7,320 nt of DNA from positions 1-7,320 of the forward strand of contig NZKZ01000110.1 in the NCBI GenBank assembly GCA_002694065.1, in the 5' to 3' direction. The stretch's first letter is position 1. Every line of letters starts with the position of its first letter. Shown here piece after piece: positions 1-6,457 of this stretch. This DNA comes from Acidiferrobacter sp. (GTDB taxonomy: Bacteria; Pseudomonadota; Gammaproteobacteria; Arenicellales; UBA868). The notes under the pieces are model-generated. The model worked only from the letters and a program-made list of their open reading frames with translations, did not search any database and had not been told where the DNA came from. The position numbers and the translations under genes are program-made.

Positions 1-109
1 CCAGAACTTCACCCGCAGCAGGAGCCGGCACCGGAATGGCTTCATTCCAGATAAGTTTTTCCGGACCCCCGTGACCGGTCAGCTGAACCCCATGCATCAG
101 CCGTGGCAT
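1..109 (-). CDS. Medium-chain dehydrogenase/reductase (quinone oxidoreductase type), N-terminal fragment
   Basis: Only the first 36 residues lie in the window; the rest runs off the left edge. The reading frame is open from ATG at 109..107 with no stop. It carries the typical opening of the MDR superfamily: a first beta strand (GVQLTGHGGPEKL) followed by a P-V-P-A-P stretch and GEVL, which in zinc-dependent alcohol dehydrogenases and NADPH:quinone reductases leads into the GroES-like fold. In-frame ATGs sit at 109 and 97; many family members begin only a few residues before the first strand, so 97 is a real alternative. Neither start has a clear ribosome binding site. It begins 14 nt (from 109) after the leuS stop, so it is probably cotranscribed with leuS. 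Seen: the motif pattern. Inferred: an NAD(P)H-dependent oxidoreductase. Substrate and zinc dependence cannot be told from this fragment. Confidence 0.72.
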   Translation of the reverse strand, partial: MPRLMHGVQLTGHGGPEKLIWNEAIPVPAPAAGEVL

Positions 110-123
110 GGCCGCTGCCGCCG

Positions 124-2712
124 TCAAACGACTACGTTAACCAGTTTGCCGGGTACCACGATGACTTTTCGCACAGGCTTGTCGCCGACGTGGCGGGCGA
201 CCTTTTCATCCGCCAGCACTGTCTCGCGTATGCGATCTTCGTCAGCCCCTGCATCGATCTCCACCTGACTGCGGAGTTTGCCGTTGATCTGAACTGCCAG
301 TACCTGCGTGGCTGAAGTCAGTGCCTCCGGATCCACCTCGGGCCAGGGCGCATCCAGAAGATCACCGGGCATCTTGAGTTCGCCCCAAAGCACATGACAG
401 ACGTGCGGGGTGATGGGAGCCAACACCCGGATCAGGATCCCAAGGACCTCACGCATAACTCCAATCCGGCCGGGATCGTTCCCGTGATCAAACCGGTCGA
501 GCGCATTAAAGCTTTCCATGCAGGCTGCCACCACGGTGTTGAACTGATGGCGCTCCATATCACGACTGATCTTCTGCAGCGCGCCATGAAAAACGCGCCT
601 CAGGTCACGGGCCGCCTCATCAAGCTCCGCGCCAGCTTCGACATCGTCGCAGAGGATTGCCTGATGGGTATGGACCAGCGTCCACAGGCGGCGCAGGAAA
701 CGCTGCGACCCCGCAACGGCATCATCGTTCCACTCAAGCGCCTGATCCGGAGGAGAAGCAAACATGGTGAAAAGGCGAACGGTGTCGGCACCATAGCGGT
801 CAACCAGACTCTGGGGATCGACCCCGTTATTTTTCGATTTGGACATCGTCGTCCAGCCAGTGGCCGTCAGTTCTGCGCCATCGCTCATCCGCCGGGCGGT
901 GGTGGTTTTCCCCTTGCCGTCCTTCTCGACTTGCACCTCATCCGGGCGCACCCAGACACGGCCCTGCTCAGCACTGTCATGGTAGTAAGCCTCGGCCAGC
1001 ACCATCCCCTGACAGAGCAGCTGTGTTGCCGGCTCATCGCTGCTGACCAGATCGAGATCGCGCATGAGCTTGTGCCAGAAGCGGAAATACATCAGATGCA
1101 GCACTGCATGCTCGATACCGCCGATATAGTGATCGACCGGCAGCCAGTAATCAGCCCGCTGATCCAGCATGCCCTGTGCGTTCGGTGTGCAGTAGCGAGC
1201 GTAATACCAACTCGACTCCACGAACGTATCAAAGGTATCGGTTTCCCGTTCTGCATCCTGACCGCATTCGGGGCAGCGCGTCTTGCGCCACTCGGGGTCA
1301 GCCTTGATCGGCGACTGGACGCCCATGAAGGTCACATCCTCGGGCAACACCACGGGCAGATCTTCATCAGGCACCGGCACCGTCCCGCAGTCCGGACAGT
1401 AGATCACCGGGACCGGGCAACCCCAGTAGCGCTGGCGTGAGACACCCCAGTCCCGCAGGCGGTAATTCACTTTGCGCTCGCCAATCCCGCGGTCTTCGAT
1501 ATGCTGGGCGATTCGGTCGAACGCGGTTTTGAAATCCAGTCCGCTGAAGTCGCCCGAATTAACGGTGACGGTCTCTTCCTTCGCCGGCCAGGCCGCCTGG
1601 GAAACATCAACGGCGTCACCCTCTGCCGGGGCCACCACCTGGATGATGGGCAGGGCGTAGCGGGTGGCGAAGGCATGGTCACGTTCATCGTGTGCCGGCA
1701 CCGCCATGATCGCACCCGTCCCGTAACCCATCAACACAAAGTTCGCGACCCACACGGGAATGTGTTCTCCGCTTAATGGGTTGATTGCATCAATCCCCAG
1801 CGGCACGCCTTTTTTCTCAACCGATTCCAGTTGTGCTTCGCTGACTCCGCCGCTGGCGCACTCCTCGATGAAGGCCTGAATCTCGGCATCACGTTTACCC
1901 GCCTCCACGGCGAGTGGGTGATCGGCTGCCACCGCCATAAAGGTGGCACCGAAGATCGTATCCGGACGGGTCGTGAAGACCCGCAGGGGATCACCGCCTG
2001 CTGCCAGGGCAAAATCGACTTCGATGCCATTGGAACGGCCGATCCAGTTGCGCTGCATCGTCTTCACCGAATCCGGCCAGCCCGACATGCGGTCCAGTTC
2101 CTCAAGCAACTCATCGGCGTAGGCAGTGATCCGAATGAACCACTGTGGAATTTCCCGTTTTTCCACTACGGCACCGGAGCGCCATCCCTTGCCATCGATC
2201 ACCTGCTCATTGGCCAGCACGGTTTGGTCAACCGGATCCCAATTGACGACAGCGTTCTTACGGTAAGCGAGCCCCTTTTTCACCAACCGGGTAAAGAACC
2301 ACTGCTCCCAACGATAGTACTCAGGCTTACAGGTCGTTACCTCTCGCGACCAGTCATACGCGAAACCCATCCGCTGCAACTGCCCGCGCATATGGGCGAT
2401 GTTCTGATAGGTCCACTCTGCGGGCGGGACCGCGCGCTGGATCGCCGCGTTCTCGGCCGGCAGCCCGAATGCATCCCAGCCCATGGGCTGCAGGACATTT
2501 CGCCCCAGCATCCTCTGATAGCGGCTCATCACATCGCCAATCGTGTAGTTGCGGACATGCCCCATGTGCAGCTGGCCCGAGGGATACGGCAACATGGACA
2601 GGCAGTAGAACTTTTCCCGCGCCGGGTCTTCAACGACCTGGAAACTCTGCTGCTCTTCCCAGTGGGTCTGCACAACAGGTTCGAGTTGCTCCGGTGAATA
2701 GCGCGGTTCCAT
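124..2712 (-). CDS. leuS: Leucyl-tRNA synthetase (LeuRS)
   Basis: Attaches leucine to tRNA-Leu with ATP in the cytoplasm and hydrolyses mischarged tRNA. At 862 residues it matches the bacterial LeuRS length (E. coli 860). In order: class I Rossmann core with the HIGH motif as HMGH (49-52); an inserted CP1 editing domain, with the threonine-rich FTTRPDTIFG segment (246-255) and the VPAHDERD segment (338-345); cysteine pairs C439/C442 and C480/C483 that look zinc-binding; the VESSWYYARY segment (498-507); the leucine-specific insertion (about 570-618); the KMSKS loop (622-626); an anticodon-binding helical region; and the C-terminal tail ending in PGKLVNVVV, as in E. coli. The KMSKS loop reads T-M-S-K-S: the first lysine is replaced by threonine (codon ACG), while the second lysine is kept. 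The ATG start at 2712 has a GGA nine bases upstream. It follows the DUF4389 gene by 50 nt. Large open frames on the opposite strand are shadows. Confidence 0.98.
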   Translation of the reverse strand: MEPRYSPEQLEPVVQTHWEEQQSFQVVEDPAREKFYCLSMLPYPSGQLHMGHVRNYTIGDVMSRYQRMLGRNVLQPMGWDAFGLPAENAAIQRAVPPAEWTYQNIAHMRGQLQRMGFAYDWSREVTTCKPEYYRWEQWFFTRLVKKGLAYRKNAVVNWDPVDQTVLANEQVIDGKGWRSGAVVEKREIPQWFIRITAYADELLEELDRMSGWPDSVKTMQRNWIGRSNGIEVDFALAAGGDPLRVFTTRPDTIFGATFMAVAADHPLAVEAGKRDAEIQAFIEECASGGVSEAQLESVEKKGVPLGIDAINPLSGEHIPVWVANFVLMGYGTGAIMAVPAHDERDHAFATRYALPIIQVVAPAEGDAVDVSQAAWPAKEETVTVNSGDFSGLDFKTAFDRIAQHIEDRGIGERKVNYRLRDWGVSRQRYWGCPVPVIYCPDCGTVPVPDEDLPVVLPEDVTFMGVQSPIKADPEWRKTRCPECGQDAERETDTFDTFVESSWYYARYCTPNAQGMLDQRADYWLPVDHYIGGIEHAVLHLMYFRFWHKLMRDLDLVSSDEPATQLLCQGMVLAEAYYHDSAEQGRVWVRPDEVQVEKDGKGKTTTARRMSDGAELTATGWTTMSKSKNNGVDPQSLVDRYGADTVRLFTMFASPPDQALEWNDDAVAGSQRFLRRLWTLVHTHQAILCDDVEAGAELDEAARDLRRVFHGALQKISRDMERHQFNTVVAACMESFNALDRFDHGNDPGRIGVMREVLGILIRVLAPITPHVCHVLWGELKMPGDLLDAPWPEVDPEALTSATQVLAVQINGKLRSQVEIDAGADEDRIRETVLADEKVARHVGDKPVRKVIVVPGKLVNVVV

Positions 2713-2730
2713 GAGATGTTCCGGTTAGGC

Positions 2731-2744
2731 TCCCTGCTCAGGGA
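2731..2744. repeat. Short perfect inverted repeat upstream of leuS
   Basis: TCCCTG and CAGGGA arms flank a 2-nt centre, or equally form a 5-bp stem with a GAGC tetraloop on the minus strand. It lies in the 50-nt DUF4389-leuS gap, ending about 18 nt before the leuS ATG. No T-run follows on the minus strand, so it does not look like an intrinsic terminator. It could be a small hairpin in the leuS leader or a protein-binding site, or chance. Confidence 0.35.
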
Positions 2745-2762
2745 ACGGAAGAAAGGGATCGA

Positions 2763-3071
2763 TCAGTAGTAATTCGGCCCGTCTTCGGCCTTGTCGGGCG
2801 CGGGCCAATCGCAGAAAGGAAAGGGCTTCTCATCAGTATTGAAGGTGACGTACTGCAGTGCTGAGTAAATGAAGCTGTTGAGGTCCTGGGTAAAGCTGTG
2901 CAGTCGCTCTGCGTCCTGGCCCTGGATCAGTCGATAGAAGAACTGGAACAGCATCATGAGCCCTATCAACAGCAGTGCAATCTCGAAAACCGCGAGAAAG
3001 TAAACCAGCATCAGTGCCAGCCGACCCCACGCCTGACCACTACGAAATCGCTTCGGGACATCAGTATTCAT
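2763..3071 (-). CDS. DUF4389 family small membrane protein
   Basis: A 102-residue protein from ATG at 3071. An in-frame GTG at 3086 would add five residues; I prefer the ATG, though neither has a clear Shine-Dalgarno. Seen: a short charged N-terminus with a G-R-L turn, one long hydrophobic segment (about residues 17-45) rich in Leu, Met and Phe, then an amphipathic stretch and the conserved-looking TFNTDEKPFPFCDWP block (about 76-90), with a hydrophilic C-terminus. The hydrophobic segment, one or two passes long, predicts an inner membrane protein. The FNTDEKPFPF-DWP ending is what I recognise as DUF4389, whose role is not established. It lies 50 nt upstream of leuS and may be its first operon partner. 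No function is assigned. Confidence 0.8.
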   Translation of the reverse strand: MNTDVPKRFRSGQAWGRLALMLVYFLAVFEIALLLIGLMMLFQFFYRLIQGQDAERLHSFTQDLNSFIYSALQYVTFNTDEKPFPFCDWPAPDKAEDGPNYY

Positions 3072-3119
3072 AGACTTTTGGCCCACATGTCTGGCGAATG
3101 CCGCCCTGAACGGGTGCGG

Positions 3120-3125
3120 ATTTTA
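3120..3125 (-). promoter_or_regulatory. Possible -10 element upstream of the DUF4389-leuS block
   Basis: TAAAAT on the minus strand (5 of 6 to the sigma70 -10 consensus) lies in the roughly 130-nt gap after the DUF2007 gene, about 50 nt before the DUF4389 ATG. No convincing -35 hexamer is seen at 16-18 nt, so the call rests on the -10 match and the gap. It is the best promoter candidate I see for the DUF4389-leuS-MDR block. Confidence 0.25.
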
Positions 3126-3169
3126 CACCATGTGCCTTTGTGTTCCCGGCGCGACAAGACTGAAACACC

Positions 3170-3189
3170 GCCCCCGCATGGCCCGGGGC
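3170..3189 (-). terminator. Weak hairpin after the DUF2007 gene
   Basis: GCCCC and GGGGC arms (5 bp) flank a 10-nt loop, 12 nt past the DUF2007 stop, followed on the minus strand by GGTGTTT and not a proper T-run. It could end the CFA-DUF2007 transcript, but the stem is short and the tail poor. Confidence 0.2.
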
Positions 3190-3201
3190 ATCCTACTGCA
3201 C

Positions 3202-3513
3202 TCAGCCCGATTGGGGCAGCGGTTCCCGGCAATGCCAGCAGATCTCGAAGGTGGCCGGATTTGGTTCCGAACACGTTCCGCAGTCGACGGTCTGATCGGA
3301 GGCGCTTTCGTAATCGCGGATCAATGAACGCGCGTGCGCCAACTGGTGCTCACGCTCCACCCAGATCTCCGGCCAGGCTTCCGTGGCAGGCAACTCTCCC
3401 AGACCTCCTGAAGCATGCGCATTGAGCACCTGAACAGAGACGCCGGCGGTTTCCAGCATCTGGCGGACCAACTGTGCCTCGCTGATACCCGAAGCGATAA
3501 AAACCCGCCGCAC
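3202..3513 (-). CDS. DUF2007 protein with C-terminal zinc ribbon
   Basis: A 103-residue soluble protein read from GTG at 3513; no ATG alternative lies near and no strong ribosome binding site is visible. The N-terminal part (about 1-70) has the DUF2007 pattern: an opening beta strand (RRVFIASG), a helix around SEAQLVRQMLETAGV that resembles a subunit-contact helix, a strand with VQVLN, then PEIWVEREHQLAHARSLI. DUF2007 is described as a putative signal-transducing domain related to the GlnB-like ferredoxin fold; its partners are unknown. The C-terminal part holds two cysteine pairs, C78/C81 and C92/C95 (CxxC-10-CxxC), the pattern of a small zinc ribbon. It starts 20 nt after the CFA-type gene and probably shares its transcript. 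A role in sensing or in docking to a partner is inference only. Confidence 0.85.
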   Translation of the reverse strand: MRRVFIASGISEAQLVRQMLETAGVSVQVLNAHASGGLGELPATEAWPEIWVEREHQLAHARSLIRDYESASDQTVDCGTCSEPNPATFEICWHCREPLPQSG

Positions 3514-3533
3514 GGAACGTGACTCAGAGGCGC

Positions 3534-4790
3534 TCAGGAATAAAGATGGCGACGCGTGGCGGCAAGCTCGTTGTTGCGTTCACGTGTGAAGACCACCTGG
3601 AACAACTGCAGTCCCCCTGCAAGAAACGCCGCCTGGGAACCCGCCAGATAAAGCCGCCACGCTCTGGCGAAATCCTCACCAAACTCTGCTTGTACCTGCT
3701 CATCGGACGCATCGTACCGGGCAAGCCAGTGCGCGAGTGTTTTTGCGTAGTGCAGCCGCAGATTTTCGACATCGAGCACCGAAAAACGATTGGGCTCAAA
3801 GATCTCCATCATTTCTTTGAGCGTTGGGGGGTAAGCGCCGGGGAAAATACGCTTTTCGATCCATGCGTTCATCAGTCTCGGGCGGTTGCGGCCAATGGTG
3901 TGCACAAGCGCGCGGCCGTTTTGGGTGAGACATCGATCCACCACGCTGCCCAACTCGGTGTAGTTATCCAGCCCCACATGCTCAAGCATGCCGACCGACA
4001 CAAAGGCGTCGTACTCGCCCGTGATGTTGCGGTAGTCATCCAGCACATAGGTCACACGATCGTCATACCCCTCTGCCTTGGCACGATCTGTCGCATACTG
4101 AACCTGCTCGGCAGAAACGTTCCACGACGAGACCTTTGCTCCGTAGTTCAGTGCCATGTGGCGCGCCAGCCCGCCCCAACCACATCCGGCTTCGGCCACG
4201 CGGTCTCCCGGGCGCAGCTGCAGCTTGCGACAGACATGATCCATCTTGGCCTGCTGGGCCGCCTCGATGGTCAACTCGTCTTCGGGAAAATAGGCGCAGG
4301 TGTACTGCATCTCCTTATCCAGCCACAGGCGGTAAAAGTCGTTACCAATATCGTAGTGATGATGGATGTTTTCGCGCGAACCATCTTTTGTATTCGCCCG
4401 GGGCTTGCGCTGCTGCAGGCTCTTCACCACTGCAGCGATGCCCGTGGGTTCAGGCACGGTGAACGCTGCCACCAGCATCGCGACGAGATCGCCTTCTACG
4501 GAGATCCCGCCGTTTGAAAAAGCGTCACCAAAGCCCATGTCCCCTTGGCGCAGTAACTGGTTGAGCGCTGAGCGGCTATGGATGTTAACCGTCGCAACGG
4601 GCGCGGCACCCTTCGGGCTGATCTTGAATCCGTCCCAAAGCGCCACCGCAAAACGCGGCGAACCCATCGCGTCGAGCACACGCCGCAAAAGGTAACGCTC
4701 GTAGTTCCGGGACCGATTTTCTGAAGGCGTCACGGCCACCCCGCTTTTTTTCGGCCGGTCTTTTCCGAAGACAGGATTTGAAGTCGTCAT
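3534..4790 (-). CDS. cfa: Cyclopropane-fatty-acyl-phospholipid synthase family methyltransferase
   Basis: SAM-dependent enzyme expected to add a methylene group across the double bond of unsaturated acyl chains in membrane phospholipids, at the membrane surface. I use ATG 4790 (418 residues); an in-frame TTG at 4820 would add ten, but it lies only about six bases past the predicted transcription start, with no better ribosome site. Seen: an N-terminal domain (about 1-135), the HHHYDIGNDFYRLWL segment (about 143-157), SAM motif I as AEAGCGWGG (199-207), SVGMLEHVG (265-273), FPGAYPPTL (about 316-324) and a C-terminal RLYLAGSQAAF-LQLFQVVF helix. The E. coli bicarbonate-site residues have counterparts: C165, E270, H298 and Y348. 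Motif I has EA where E. coli has DI, and the FPGAYPPT and SSWNVSAEQ stretches differ from the E. coli enzyme, so this is a divergent CFA-like subgroup and could act on a related acyl substrate. The DUF2007 gene follows by 20 nt. Confidence 0.9.
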   Translation of the reverse strand: MTTSNPVFGKDRPKKSGVAVTPSENRSRNYERYLLRRVLDAMGSPRFAVALWDGFKISPKGAAPVATVNIHSRSALNQLLRQGDMGFGDAFSNGGISVEGDLVAMLVAAFTVPEPTGIAAVVKSLQQRKPRANTKDGSRENIHHHYDIGNDFYRLWLDKEMQYTCAYFPEDELTIEAAQQAKMDHVCRKLQLRPGDRVAEAGCGWGGLARHMALNYGAKVSSWNVSAEQVQYATDRAKAEGYDDRVTYVLDDYRNITGEYDAFVSVGMLEHVGLDNYTELGSVVDRCLTQNGRALVHTIGRNRPRLMNAWIEKRIFPGAYPPTLKEMMEIFEPNRFSVLDVENLRLHYAKTLAHWLARYDASDEQVQAEFGEDFARAWRLYLAGSQAAFLAGGLQLFQVVFTRERNNELAATRRHLYS

Positions 4791-4796
4791 TGCACT

Positions 4797-4809
4797 ACAC
4801 AATTTGTGT
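4797..4809. repeat. 13-bp perfect inverted repeat just before the CFA-type gene
   Basis: ACACAA-T-TTGTGT, perfectly symmetrical around one base, lies 6 nt upstream of the ATG at 4790 and 17-29 nt past the predicted transcription start. It could be an operator for a dimeric repressor, or a small structure hiding the ribosome-binding region, which has no clear Shine-Dalgarno. Seen: the symmetry and position. Inferred: regulation. Confidence 0.5.
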
Positions 4810-4832
4810 GTTTTTCTCAATCAATAGCGGAA

Positions 4833-4860
4833 ATGATACTGACCCGAGACAACGGGTCAA
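4833..4860 (-). promoter_or_regulatory. Sigma70-like promoter for the CFA-DUF2007 pair
   Basis: On the minus strand: -35 TTGACC (4860..4855, 5 of 6 to consensus), 16-nt spacer, -10 TATCAT (4838..4833, 5 of 6). Transcription would start near 4826, giving a leader of about 36 nt to the ATG at 4790. This is the best promoter match in the window and marks a unit separate from the perM gene upstream. Confidence 0.6.
4841..4858. repeat. Inverted repeat overlapping the promoter spacer
   Basis: GACCCG and CGGGTC arms (6 bp, perfect) flank a 6-nt loop. One arm overlaps the -35 hexamer and the other lies in the spacer, a placement typical of repressor operators. It is also 25 nt past the perM stop, so it could serve as a weak transcription terminator for perM, but no T-run follows it on the minus strand. 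Operator is slightly favoured; both are inference. Confidence 0.4.
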
Positions 4861-4883
4861 GGAAGCGCTCAGATGATGGGCCG

Positions 4884-5942
4884 CTAGACCGGGTCCTCGG
4901 TCTCGCGGGGCCAGGCATTGATCACCGCATGCACGAGCGTCGCGAGCGGAATCGCAAAAAATACGCCCAACACCCCCCATAGCCCGCCGAAAATCAGGAC
5001 AGCGGCAATGATCGCCACAGGATGCAGGTTATTCACCTCTGAGAAAAGCATCGGCACCAGCAGATTGCCGTCGAGCGCCTGGATGATGAGATAGGCCGAA
5101 ACCAGCACAAAGAAATCCCCGGTGAATCCCCACTGGAACCAGGCGACAAAGACTACGGGAATCGTCACTACCGCGGCCCCGACAAACGGGATCAGCACAG
5201 ACAAGCCCACCAGCACCGCCAGCAGCATGGTGTATTGCAGTCCGAGGACCGAGAACGTCACCACACAGGCAAACCAGACGATAACAATCTCCCAGAATTT
5301 GCCGCGGACATAATTGCCGATCTGGCGATCGACCTCCGACCAGACCTGGCCCACCAACTGATGCTCACTCGGTGCAAAGCGGGCCACCCAGGCGACCAGT
5401 GCTTCTTTGTCCTTCATCATGAAGAAAATCAGGATCGGCATCAGGATGAGGTAAATCAGGATGGTAATGAGGCCCATCACCGACGCGAGAGAGACGGACA
5501 GCAGTTTCTGCCCCCAGGAGGTGAGCTCGGTGCGGATGAGCACCATGATTTCGCCAATCTGCTCGGCCGAGACGATCTCGGGATAACTCTCGGGCAGTTT
5601 AAGCAGCACATCCTGACCCACATTCAGCATGCTGGGAATCTGCTGTACGAACTGTGTCGCCTGCTGCGACAGCAACGGCAACAGTCCAAAGAGAATCAGC
5701 ACCACAAACAGCAGGAAGGCGAAGTACACCACCAGCACCGCGATCAGCCGGGGCAGCCGCGTTTTTTCCAGCACGCCCACCAGGCCCTCAAGGAGATAGG
5801 CGATCACCACCGCGGCGAGCAAGGGCGCCAGCATGTTGCCCATGAGGACGACGACGACAAACAGCAGGACCAAAAACAGTGTTAAGAACACCACCTGCGG
5901 ATTGTTGAACTGGTATCTGAACCAGTCGGTGATCATCTTCAT
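4884..5942 (-). CDS. perM: PerM-like AI-2E family inner membrane transporter
   Basis: A 352-residue polytopic inner-membrane protein of the AI-2E exporter/PerM family (PF01594). It fits the family length (E. coli PerM about 353). Seen: hydrophobic segments near 17-35, 38-56, 65-91, 148-176, 215-265, 275-298 and 306-340; an extended soluble loop at about 92-147; and the family's conserved C-terminal block (SVLIPFVGA about 248-256, QALDGNLLVPMLFSEVNNLHP 288-308, then GGLWGVLGVFFAIPLATL 319-336). That block agrees with E. coli PerM at most positions as I recall it, so orthology is likely. What PerM transports is not settled; some paralogues export autoinducer-2. The ATG at 5942 is preceded by GGGAG nine bases upstream. 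It starts 54 nt after yhfA and ends 93 nt before the CFA-type gene. A second in-frame ATG at 5936 changes little. Confidence 0.93.
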   Translation of the reverse strand: MKMITDWFRYQFNNPQVVFLTLFLVLLFVVVVLMGNMLAPLLAAVVIAYLLEGLVGVLEKTRLPRLIAVLVVYFAFLLFVVLILFGLLPLLSQQATQFVQQIPSMLNVGQDVLLKLPESYPEIVSAEQIGEIMVLIRTELTSWGQKLLSVSLASVMGLITILIYLILMPILIFFMMKDKEALVAWVARFAPSEHQLVGQVWSEVDRQIGNYVRGKFWEIVIVWFACVVTFSVLGLQYTMLLAVLVGLSVLIPFVGAAVVTIPVVFVAWFQWGFTGDFFVLVSAYLIIQALDGNLLVPMLFSEVNNLHPVAIIAAVLIFGGLWGVLGVFFAIPLATLVHAVINAWPRETEDPV

Positions 5943-5996
5943 GACTGTATGCTCCCGGCCAATCTACAGCCCAGCCCGTTTACTCCCGAAAAGAGT

Positions 5997-6413
5997 CTAA
6001 CCCGGGAGAATTTCAAAATCGTGGGAAATTTCTGCAACGGAATCCAGCATTTTGGAGGCCGAGCAGTATTTCTGGGCCGACAGGCTGATCGCCCGCTCAA
6101 CGCGCTTTGGGTCAATCTCGCCCGCCGTTACCACAAAATGCAGGTGGATCCGGGTAAAAACCGTTGGGATGGTTTCGGCCCGATCAGCGTTAATTTCCAC
6201 ACGAATATCCGAAAACGCCTGTCGTGACTTTCGCAATATGAGGATCACATCGATCAGCGCGCATCCGCCCAACCCCAGCAACAGCATCTCCATCGGACGG
6301 GCGCCAAGATTCTTTCCGCCTACGTCCGGGGAGCGATCCATCGTAACCTGATGACCGCTGTCGCTCAGCCCTTCGAGGGCATCGTCTTCCCCTAGTTGTA
6401 CCGTGACCTGCAT
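5997..6413 (-). CDS. yhfA: YhfA-type OsmC family protein
   Basis: A 138-residue cytoplasmic protein of the OsmC/Ohr superfamily, closest to the YhfA group: an N-terminal sheet with SGHQVTMDRS (19-28), then ARPMEMLLLGLGGCALIDV (38-56) with C51, a middle segment of strands (RVEINADRAETIPTVFTRIHLHF), and EKYCS-like AQKYCSASKML (113-123) with C117. C51 and C117 are at the positions of the two redox cysteines of OsmC proteins, some of which reduce organic hydroperoxides through them. That activity is a family inference; E. coli YhfA itself is poorly characterised. The ATG at 6413 has AAAGAG six bases upstream; the closer AGGA is too near to act. It lies 44 nt after trpC. In Pseudomonas and relatives trpC, a crp/vfr gene and an OsmC gene are neighbours, so the setting fits, though no crp lies between them here. 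Confidence 0.92.
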   Translation of the reverse strand: MQVTVQLGEDDALEGLSDSGHQVTMDRSPDVGGKNLGARPMEMLLLGLGGCALIDVILILRKSRQAFSDIRVEINADRAETIPTVFTRIHLHFVVTAGEIDPKRVERAISLSAQKYCSASKMLDSVAEISHDFEILPG

Positions 6414-6457
6414 ATCCTGCTCTTTAAGTCTCTTGGTTTCTCGGTTTGTGTTCTTTG

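Noticed and set aside
394..1440. A 348-residue open frame on the plus strand opposite leuS
   Set aside because: It lies wholly inside leuS in the antisense direction, has no recognisable domain, and long antisense frames are common opposite GC-rich genes.
1831..2697. A 288-residue plus-strand frame opposite the N-terminal half of leuS
   Set aside because: No family resemblance, fully overlapped by a certain gene.
3519..4517. A 332-residue plus-strand frame opposite the CFA-type gene
   Set aside because: Antisense shadow; the minus-strand frame has all CFA motifs and catalytic residues.
4791..4820. TTG start at 4820 for the CFA-type gene
   Set aside because: It falls about six bases past the predicted transcription start, the extra ten residues carry no family motif, and ATG 4790 is available. 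It stays possible if the promoter call is wrong.
5235..5885. A 216-residue plus-strand frame opposite perM, very rich in Gln, His and Asp
   Set aside because: Composition is what the complement of a hydrophobic membrane gene gives (Leu, Val and Met codons read backwards), so not a real gene.
5983..6008. CTCCCG and CGGGAG arms around the yhfA stop, as a possible terminator
   Set aside because: A 6-bp stem with a 14-nt loop, partly within the coding sequence and without a T-run; probably chance.
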